From assembly GCA_958445555.1 (NCBI GenBank), contig CAUCSW010000048.1, forward strand, positions 1-5,867: DNA of 5,867 nucleotides. Reading direction: 5' to 3'. Below, in pieces: positions 1-4,756 of the stretch. The notes under the pieces were generated by a model. The model ran no database searches, was not told the origin of the DNA, and worked only from the letters and a program-made list of their open reading frames with translations. Position 1 is the stretch's first letter. Each line of letters opens with the position of its first letter. The stretch comes from an uncultured Clostridia bacterium. GTDB taxonomy: Bacteria; Bacillota; Clostridia; Oscillospirales; Acutalibacteraceae. Position numbers and translations under genes: made by a program.

Positions 1-8
1 CCGTTTTT

Positions 9-84
9 CGGCAGGGCAGCTTTGCCTCGTCACACTGCCGCCCGTTTTGCGCCCTTCTAAAGAAGGGCGCGCGGCGCTGCCTGC
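9..84. repeat. GC-rich palindromic element, copy 1
   Basis: Non-coding and highly self-complementary. The hairpin GCGCCCTTCT (49-58) / AGAAGGGCGC (61-70) is followed at once by CGCGCGGCGCTGCCTGC (68-84). The end of that block (76-84) can pair back to GCAGGGCAGC (11-20) with one bulged G. An alternative 6-bp stem is CGGCAG (9-14) / CTGCCG (35-40), with GGCA/TGCC (15-18/23-26) inside it. The block at 68-84 matches 16 of 17 bases of the one at 1293-1309, and the layout (5' arm containing GGGCAGC, late hairpin, 3' arm) is the same as in that element, so I read the two as diverged members of one family. The run TTTTT at 4-8 may be the tail of a terminator of an upstream gene outside the window. 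No coding function is supported. It could be a REP/MITE-like DNA repeat or a structured RNA; the sequence alone does not decide. Confidence 0.5.
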
Positions 85-262
85 GGTCGGTTTGTTGTTA
101 AGCCTGCGTCTGTTCCGAAAGCGACCTTTTTACAGTGGCGTATCAGACTGCGGTAAGCCCGCGGTATTCGCCGACGGACATTCCGATCATTGTTACATCG
201 GGTGCTGTTATGAGGTGTCGAAGATTGTCGACTTGCAGTTTCGGGGATTTATTTTTCACTTT
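85..262. other. Non-coding upstream stretch
   Basis: No credible gene here. A 72-codon open frame crosses it, but it begins inside the palindromic element, has no clear ribosome site and its product resembles no family I know. Small local dyads exist: CCGAT/ATCGG (183-187/197-201) and GTCGA/TCGAC (217-221/228-232). TGTCGA occurs twice with a 10-bp period (216-221 and 226-231). None of these is strong enough to assign a role. Confidence 0.4.
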
Positions 263-274
263 TGAGTAAACTCA
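263..274. promoter_or_regulatory. Short dyad upstream of the nagB promoter
   Basis: TGAGTAAACTCA is a perfect 5-bp inverted repeat around AA. It lies immediately upstream of the proposed -35 element (275-280). Its place and symmetry would suit an activator or repressor site, but it is short and matches no operator consensus I can name with confidence. Operator function is an inference. Confidence 0.25.
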
Positions 275-303
275 TTTACAAAGCGATTTATCGATGATAT
301 CAT
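275..303 (+). promoter_or_regulatory. Probable sigma-A promoter of nagB
   Basis: TTTACA (275-280) and TATCAT (298-303) each match five of six bases of the -35 and -10 consensus, with an ideal 17-nt spacer. Transcription would begin near 310 and leave a leader of about 38 nt before the ATG at 348. The promoter lies directly upstream of a monocistronic gene that has its own terminator, which supports the call. The start site was not measured. Confidence 0.55.
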
Positions 304-329
304 TTAATTGTAAAGAGTCGTATCATCGA
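291..329. promoter_or_regulatory. Operator-like inverted repeat at nagB start
   Basis: TCGATGATA (291-299) and TATCATCGA (321-329) form a perfect 9-bp inverted repeat with a 21-nt centre. The dyad centre is at 310, the predicted transcription start, and its left arm runs into the -10 element. A dimeric repressor bound here would block RNA polymerase, as expected for an inducible amino-sugar gene. It does not resemble the GntR-type NagR/DasR site that I know (TGGTCTAGACCA-like), so the regulator is unknown. If the real start lies further upstream, the repeat could instead act as an RNA hairpin near the ribosome site. Confidence 0.4.
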
Positions 330-347
330 CAAAGCGGGGATCGGATT

Positions 348-1058
348 ATGAAATTTATAAAAGTGGATACATACAACGAATTGAGCCGAGAAGCTGCACT
401 TGTTATCGCTTCTCAGCTGAAAAGCAAATCGGACTCGGTGCTCGGTCTTGCAACGGGCAGCAGTCCCGTCGGTACATATCGCGAGCTTATTAAAATGTAT
501 GAAAACGGGGAGATTGATTTCTCATCGGCTCGCAGCGTGAACCTTGACGAATATGTGGGTCTGTCGCCCGAGGACACACAAAGCTATGCCTATTTTATGA
601 GGACAAATCTGTTCGATCATGTGAATATAAAAAAGGAAAACACCAATATCCCGAACGGGACCGCAGAGGATCTGGATGCCGAATGCCGCCGATATGACAA
701 GCTCGTGCTGGAACTGGGCGGTGTCGATCTGCAGCTGCTCGGAATAGGAACCGACGGGCACATCGGCTTCAATGAGCCCGACAGTGTTTTTTCGAAACTT
801 ACGCATACCGTCAGACTTGCACAGTCGACGATCGATTCAAACGCAAGATTCTTTGAAAGTGCGGATAAGGTGCCCACGACCGCGATCACCGTCGGGATGA
901 TGACGATAATGCAGGCGCGGAGCGTTCTGCTCATAGCAAACGGTCCTTCAAAGCGCGACATTCTGAACAAGGCTCTCAACGGTCCCATTACCCCCGAAAT
1001 ACCCGCCTCAATTCTTCAGTTGCATCCCCATGTGACCGTCGTTTACAGTGAAAACTGA
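348..1058 (+). CDS. nagB: Glucosamine-6-phosphate deaminase (236 aa)
   Basis: Cytoplasmic enzyme converting glucosamine-6-phosphate to fructose-6-phosphate plus ammonia, the step that brings N-acetylglucosamine and other amino sugars into glycolysis. The sugar-phosphate loop LATGSSP is at residues 34-40, NLDEY at 65-69 holds the proton-transfer Asp67, and GIGTDGHIGFNEP at 132-144 holds Asp136, His138 and Glu143. These match Asp72, Asp141, His143 and Glu148 of E. coli NagB at a constant offset of five. The late PASILQLH block (219-226) is also typical. At 236 residues it is a short-form enzyme, close to other Firmicutes members and lacking the longer E. coli C-terminus. The frame extends to an ATG at 294, but that lies in the promoter and adds non-homologous residues; the ATG at 348 gives the family N-terminus and follows a modest GGGGA (336-340) by 7 nt. 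It stands alone between a promoter and a terminator, and no nagA is visible. Allosteric control cannot be judged from sequence. Confidence 0.95.
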   Translation: MKFIKVDTYNELSREAALVIASQLKSKSDSVLGLATGSSPVGTYRELIKMYENGEIDFSSARSVNLDEYVGLSPEDTQSYAYFMRTNLFDHVNIKKENTNIPNGTAEDLDAECRRYDKLVLELGGVDLQLLGIGTDGHIGFNEPDSVFSKLTHTVRLAQSTIDSNARFFESADKVPTTAITVGMMTIMQARSVLLIANGPSKRDILNKALNGPITPEIPASILQLHPHVTVVYSEN

Positions 1059-1105
1059 GGCTTGTTCTGCCGACCGTCTTAATTACGGTCTTACTGTGAT
1101 TCTTT

Positions 1106-1148
1106 CGGCTCCCCTCTTTACCGCTCGGAGGGGAGCCGTTTTTGTTTT
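1106..1148 (+). terminator. Intrinsic terminator of nagB
   Basis: CGGCTCCCCTC (1106-1116) pairs perfectly with GAGGGGAGCCG (1128-1138): an 11-bp GC-rich stem with an 11-nt loop, followed by TTTTTGTTTT. It starts 47 nt after the nagB stop. A weaker 6-bp hairpin, GACCGT/ACGGTC (1072-1077/1085-1090), lies between. It makes nagB a single-gene unit and insulates gap from read-through. Confidence 0.93.
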
Positions 1149-1176
1149 CCGACAACCGCAGTATTTTCACATATCC

Positions 1177-1309
1177 GCGGGCAGCGCCGCGGCGCGCCTG
1201 ACACGGGAGCGACCTTTGTCGGGATCACTCAATTTTAACGCGCCAGCCGACATATTGAACAAGCCCGCTCCCGTGCGCGACCCCTGCGGGGTCGCGCGGC
1301 GCTGCCCGC
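1177..1309. repeat. Palindromic three-way-junction element, copy 2
   Basis: Four stems that can form together. The outer stem is GCGGGCAGCGCCGC (1177-1190) with 1296-1309, 14 bp and perfect. The second is CACGGGAGCG (1202-1211) with 1266-1275, 10 bp and perfect, capped by TGTCGG/CCGACA (1217-1222/1247-1252). The third is a hairpin at 1277-1284/1288-1295 with loop TGC, abutting both neighbours. The outer stem therefore closes a compact three-way junction. Its 3' part matches the element at 68-84. No protein is supported: the open frame crossing it has no family features. It lies between the nagB terminator and the gap promoter, so as DNA it would be silent filler or a mobile palindromic repeat (REP/MITE-like), and as RNA it would need its own promoter, which I do not see. 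I do not recognise it as a named Rfam family. Confidence 0.6.
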
Positions 1310-1512
1310 ACATCCTCATCTCCCCCGTCTTCTCCTCATCCGTTCATCACCTAAGCATCCCCCCTTTCCAAAAACACTCTCTACCGTGAAAAGCGGCAGA
1401 GAAGCGCCTCCCGCCTGCCGCCCGATTTACTGTTTTTTATCACTTTTGTACAGTCACGGCAACATAGTCCCGAAATCATTTATAAAAACCCGTTAATTAT
1501 TAAACAAAGTTC
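1310..1512. other. Intergenic stretch before the gap promoter
   Basis: No gene is supported. It starts C-rich, then shows a 7-bp hairpin GCGGCAG/CTGCCGC (1393-1399/1415-1421). The T-rich run TGTTTTTTAT (1431-1440) begins about 10 nt further on, too far for a standard terminator. The right part of the hairpin, CTGCCGCCCG (1415-1424), recurs exactly at 35-44. From about 1480 the sequence becomes A/T-rich and could help the promoter that follows as an UP-like element. Confidence 0.4.
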
Positions 1513-1540
1513 TTGAAAAATCCGAAAAATGGTATATAAT
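1513..1540 (+). promoter_or_regulatory. Strong sigma-A promoter of gap
   Basis: TTGAAA (1513-1518), a 16-nt spacer, then a perfect TATAAT (1535-1540), preceded by A/T-rich DNA. Transcription should begin near 1547, leaving a leader of about 28 nt. This fits a constitutively high glycolytic gene. No clear operator overlaps it. Confidence 0.82.
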
Positions 1541-1561
1541 AAGATTGCAAAATAAAAAATT

Positions 1562-1566
1562 GGAGG
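1562..1566 (+). promoter_or_regulatory. Ribosome binding site that sets the gap start
   Basis: A full GGAGG lies 8 nt before the ATG at 1575. This decides against the in-frame TTG at 1545, which is upstream of the ribosome site, sits at about the predicted transcription start, and would add ten residues not found in the family. Confidence 0.85.
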
Positions 1567-1574
1567 AACTCAAA

Positions 1575-2600
1575 ATGGTAAAAGTTGCTATAAACGGCTT
1601 TGGCCGTATCGGTCGTCTCGCATTCAGACAGATGTTCGACGCCGAAGGCTACGAGATCGTTGCGATCAACGATCTTACCGCTCCCGCTATGCTCGCACAG
1701 CTTCTTAAGTATGATACCGCTCAGGGCGGATACTGCGGAAGAATAGGTGAAGGCAAGCACACTGTTACCTCTACCGATGATTCCATCATCGTAGACGGTA
1801 AGGAGATCAAGATCTACGCTATTAAAGACGCTAACGAGTGCCCCTGGGGCAAGCTTGATGTCGATGTTGTCCTTGAGTGCACCGGCTTCTACTGCTCACT
1901 TGAGAAGAGCCAGGCTCACATCAATGCGGGCGCAAAGAAGGTCGTTATTTCCGCTCCCGCAGGTAAGGATCTTAAGACAATCGTTTACAGCGTAAACGAA
2001 AAGACCCTTACTAAGGACGACAAGATCATCTCTGCTGCTTCCTGCACCACTAACTGTCTTGCACCTATGGCTGACACACTTAACAAGTATGCTCCCATAG
2101 TCAGCGGTATAATGAGCACCATTCACGCTTACACCGGCGACCAGATGATCCTCGACGGTCCTCACAGAAAGGGCGACCTCCGCCGTGCACGCGCAGGCGC
2201 TGCAAACATCGTTCCTAACTCTACCGGTGCTGCAAAGGCTATCGGTCTTGTAATTCCCGAGCTTAACGGAAAGCTCATCGGCTCCGCTCAGCGTGTTCCG
2301 GTTCCCACCGGTTCAACCACCATTCTTACCGCCGTTGTAAAGGGCAAGGATGTTACCGTTGACGGTATTAACGCAGCCATGAAGGCAGCAGCTTCCGAGT
2401 CATTCGGATACAATGAAGACGCGATCGTTTCCTCCGATGTTATCGGTATGCGCTACGGCTCACTCTTCGATGCTACCCAGACCATGGTATCCAAGATTGA
2501 CGACGACACCTATCAGGTTCAGGTCGTTGCTTGGTATGACAACGAGAATTCCTACACCAGCCAGATGGTTCGCACGATCAAGTACTTTGCCGAGATCTAA
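1575..2600 (+). CDS. gap: Glyceraldehyde-3-phosphate dehydrogenase (341 aa)
   Basis: Type I GAPDH, a cytoplasmic homotetramer that oxidises and phosphorylates glyceraldehyde-3-phosphate to 1,3-bisphosphoglycerate with reduction of NAD+, in glycolysis. The Rossmann start NGFGRIGR is at residues 7-14 and the cofactor Asp33 in INDL at 31-34. The active-site block SCTTNCLAP is at 156-164 with nucleophile Cys157, and the base His184 is in IHAYTGDQ. Also present are the phosphate-binding STGAAKAI (216-223), QRVPVPTGS (239-247) and the C-terminal [12 protein letters not shown] (320-331). Asp33-Leu34 together with Pro196 after the catalytic domain start argue for NAD rather than NADP, hence a glycolytic rather than gluconeogenic or photosynthetic type. 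The length is normal. Codon choice looks strongly biased (GCT, CTT, ATC, AAG), as expected for a very highly expressed gene. It has its own promoter and terminator, and no pgk or other glycolytic gene follows in the window. Confidence 0.97.
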   Translation: MVKVAINGFGRIGRLAFRQMFDAEGYEIVAINDLTAPAMLAQLLKYDTAQGGYCGRIGEGKHTVTSTDDSIIVDGKEIKIYAIKDANECPWGKLDVDVVLECTGFYCSLEKSQAHINAGAKKVVISAPAGKDLKTIVYSVNEKTLTKDDKIISAASCTTNCLAPMADTLNKYAPIVSGIMSTIHAYTGDQMILDGPHRKGDLRRARAGAANIVPNSTGAAKAIGLVIPELNGKLIGSAQRVPVPTGSTTILTAVVKGKDVTVDGINAAMKAAASESFGYNEDAIVSSDVIGMRYGSLFDATQTMVSKIDDDTYQVQVVAWYDNENSYTSQMVRTIKYFAEI

Positions 2601-2621
2601 GTGTCCGCGACAAACACAAAT

Positions 2622-2664
2622 CGGTTCGCTGCCCGTCAAGGGCGGCGGACCGCTTTTTATTTTT
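2622..2664 (+). terminator. Intrinsic terminator of gap
   Basis: A 13-bp stem, 2622-2634 with 2640-2652 (two G-T wobbles), has the 5-nt loop GTCAA and is followed by CTTTTTATTTTT. It begins 21 nt after the gap stop codon. Confidence 0.92.
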
Positions 2665-2686
2665 AAGAATAATGTTATGATGTGAC

Positions 2687-2744
2687 AACGCAGAGCGAGC
2701 CCATCGGTATAAAGCCGATGTGCTCGCTCTGCGTTTGTTTTTAT
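2687..2744 (+). terminator. Second, longer terminator-like hairpin
   Basis: A perfect 14-bp arm (2687-2700 with 2722-2735, containing GCAGAGCGAGC) continues after one C-T mismatch into CATCGG/CCGATG (2702-2707/2715-2720) with a 7-nt loop. On the + strand it is followed by a T-rich run (TTTGTTTTTATT), so it reads as a + terminator in tandem with the one ending gap. It also lies downstream of the convergent ABC operon, but read on the minus strand it is followed by GTTGTCACAT, a poor U tract. It may be a back-up terminator for gap, a partly bidirectional barrier, or the end of a small RNA; the first two are more likely. Confidence 0.7.
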
Positions 2745-2806
2745 TATTATGATCCGCGATCATTATTGTTTACTGTCGGAACCGCTGTTCGCGGGCACCG
2801 TGCTTA

Positions 2807-4756
2807 TTATTCAAGCTCAAATGCACCGGTATAAAGCCTGTAATAGGTGCCTTTTTGCGCTATGAGCTCATCGTGACTTCCGCGCTCGATTATCCTGCCT
2901 TTGTCAAGAACCATTATTACATCCGAATTTTTGACCGTTGACAGTCTGTGCGCGATCACAAATACCGTTCTGCCTTCCATAAGCTTATCCATTCCGCGCT
3001 GAACTATAGCCTCGGTGCGGGTATCTATTGAGGAGGTCGCCTCATCAAGTATCATTACGGGAGGATCGGCGACCGCCGCTCTCGCAATGGCGATCAGCTG
3101 CCGCTGACCCTGAGAGAGGTTGGCACCGTTATTGGTAAGCTCGGTATCGTACCCTTCAGGCAGGCGTGTAATAAAATCATCGGCACCCGAAAGCTTTGCG
3201 GCGGCAATACATTCCTCGTCGGTAGCGTCAAGTCTTCCGTAACGGATATTGTTTATGACCGAACCCGAAAACAGGTTGGTGTCCTGAAGCACTATCCCGA
3301 GGGACCGTCTCAGATCCTTCTTCTTTATCTTATTGATGTTGATACCGTCGTATCTTATCTTGCCGTCCGCAATGTCATAAAAGCGGTTTATAAGATTTGT
3401 AATGGTGGTCTTTCCGGCTCCTGTCGCACCCACAAATGCAACCTTCTGACCCGGCTCGGCATATACCGAAACATCATGGAGTACTATTTTTCCCGGAACA
3501 TAACCGAAGTCAACATCCTTCATACGCACATCGCCCGAAAGGCGTGTATAGGTGACGCTGCCGTCTCTGTGCGGATGCCTCCACGCCCAGCAGCCCGTAC
3601 GCTTATCGGCCTCCCTTACTCCGCCGTTGCCGTCGGGCTCGGCGTTTACGAGAGTCACATACCCGTCGTCGGTCTCGGGTCTTTCATCAATGAGGGCGAA
3701 GATCCTTTCGGCGCCCGCAAGGCCCATTACGATTGCGTTTATCTGCTGCGAAAGCTGATTTATGTTGCCTGTGAACTGCTTTGTCATATTGAGGAACGGC
3801 ACTATCATATCTATTGAGAATACCAATCCGGCTGCCGACGACAACGCCCTGAAGCCGAAGTTGCCCATTCCCGAAAGCAGAAACAGACCTCCCGCCACCG
3901 CGCATACCACATAAAGGACATTTCCGATGTTCATTATTATCGGTCCGAGAGCGTTTGCATAGGCGTGTGCCCTGAAGCTGTCCTCATAAAGCTCGTCGTT
4001 TATTTTGTCAAAATCCGCCTTTGCCTCTTCTTCGTGGCAAAACACCTTTATAACCTTCTGACCGTTCATCATTTCCTGAACGAATCCCTCTGTGCGGGCA
4101 ACGGATGCCTGCTGACGGACAAAGAACTTTGCCGAGCCGCCGCCGATCTTCTTTGATACGAATATCATTGCCACAACACCCAAAAGCACTACCGCCGTCA
4201 TGGGAACACTGTACCACAGCATTATGAACAACACCGTCAACACTATAACGCCCGATGCGAGCAGCTGAGGCAGAGCCTGGGAAATGAGCTGCCTTAATGT
4301 GTCGATGTCATTTGTGTAATAGCTCATTATGTCGCCGTGCTTATGGGTGTCAAAATAGCTTATCGGCAGATCCTGCATACCGTCAAACATACGGCACCTG
4401 AATTTATCAAGAAATCCCTGAGTTATATATGCCATAAGCTGCGACTGCGCCGTCATAAACAGTATTGAAACAATATAGAGCGAAGCGAGGATACCGACCA
4501 GAGGCAGTATTTCGCCCTTTGCAAGCTGCCAAAGACCGTTTGCGGCCTCGGCGGTAAGACCGGTCTCTCCGATATATCCCGTAACGAGGGCAAGTATTTT
4601 CTGAGTGAATATCGCCGGTATTGAGGACACCGCCGCAGAGCCGACCGTACATATTATAACAAGCGTGGTCAAAACGGGGTAGAACTTGAACAGAAGCTTT
4701 ATCAGTCTTCCCATAGTTCCTTTTTTTTCCTTTGGGCGACTCATCTTCTTATTCAT
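2807..4756 (-). CDS. ABC exporter half-transporter, canonical ATP site (649 aa)
   Basis: Membrane protein of the multidrug/lipid exporter type: an N-terminal six-helix transmembrane domain fused to an ATPase domain. Hydrophobic segments are near residues 27-48, 83-103, 164-182, 185-200, 272-294 and 307-325. The ATPase shows Walker A GATGAGKT (443-450, Lys449), Q-loop Gln491, signature LSQGQ (547-551, a variant of LSGGQ), Walker B VMILDEATS (567-575) with catalytic Glu572, D-loop SSID and switch His603. Residues about 362-407, between the two domains, form an extra hydrophilic, aromatic linker (GCWAWRHPH at 388-396) absent from typical exporters. The start is taken as the ATG at 4756, which follows GGAGG by 8 nt; the GTG at 4765 overlaps that ribosome site. 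It overlaps the upstream partner gene by 8 nt, so translation is probably coupled, and ends in tandem TAA stops. It very likely pairs with that partner as a heterodimer. The substrate is unknown. Confidence 0.93.
   Translation of the reverse strand: MNKKMSRPKEKKGTMGRLIKLLFKFYPVLTTLVIICTVGSAAVSSIPAIFTQKILALVTGYIGETGLTAEAANGLWQLAKGEILPLVGILASLYIVSILFMTAQSQLMAYITQGFLDKFRCRMFDGMQDLPISYFDTHKHGDIMSYYTNDIDTLRQLISQALPQLLASGVIVLTVLFIMLWYSVPMTAVVLLGVVAMIFVSKKIGGGSAKFFVRQQASVARTEGFVQEMMNGQKVIKVFCHEEEAKADFDKINDELYEDSFRAHAYANALGPIIMNIGNVLYVVCAVAGGLFLLSGMGNFGFRALSSAAGLVFSIDMIVPFLNMTKQFTGNINQLSQQINAIVMGLAGAERIFALIDERPETDDGYVTLVNAEPDGNGGVREADKRTGCWAWRHPHRDGSVTYTRLSGDVRMKDVDFGYVPGKIVLHDVSVYAEPGQKVAFVGATGAGKTTITNLINRFYDIADGKIRYDGININKIKKKDLRRSLGIVLQDTNLFSGSVINNIRYGRLDATDEECIAAAKLSGADDFITRLPEGYDTELTNNGANLSQGQRQLIAIARAAVADPPVMILDEATSSIDTRTEAIVQRGMDKLMEGRTVFVIAHRLSTVKNSDVIMVLDKGRIIERGSHDELIAQKGTYYRLYTGAFELE

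Noticed and set aside
47..265. 72-codon open frame upstream of nagB
   Set aside because: It starts inside the palindromic element, has no convincing ribosome site and its product resembles no protein family; it also ends at the proposed nagB regulatory region.
280..289. Catabolite-repression (cre) site AAAGCGATTT upstream of nagB
   Set aside because: The AAANCGNTTT core is symmetric, but the outer TG and CA positions of the CcpA consensus do not match, so a LacI-family site is not supported.
294..347. Longer nagB starting at the ATG at 294
   Set aside because: The extra 18 residues do not fit the NagB N-terminus, there is no ribosome site before 294, and this stretch holds the proposed -10 box and transcription start.
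617..988. 123-codon minus-strand open frame within nagB
   Set aside because: Shadow of nagB codons; the composition is Ser/Arg-rich and no family is recognisable.
1169..1315. Target-site duplication flanking the palindromic element
   Set aside because: ATCC occurs at 1173-1176 and 1312-1315, but only four bases match and the right copy does not abut the element, so insertion by transposition cannot be claimed.
1048..1389. 113-codon open frame after nagB
   Set aside because: It overlaps the nagB end, runs through the terminator and the palindromic element, and gives a low-complexity Arg/Pro/Ser-rich product typical of translated GC-rich spacer.
1393..1440. Terminator just upstream of the gap promoter
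   Set aside because: The 7-bp stem ends about 10 nt before the T run and the loop is 15 nt long; no gene ends here that would need it.
1545..1574. GAPDH start at the upstream TTG
   Set aside because: It lies upstream of GGAGG and at about the transcription start; the ATG at 1575 gives the exact family N-terminus.
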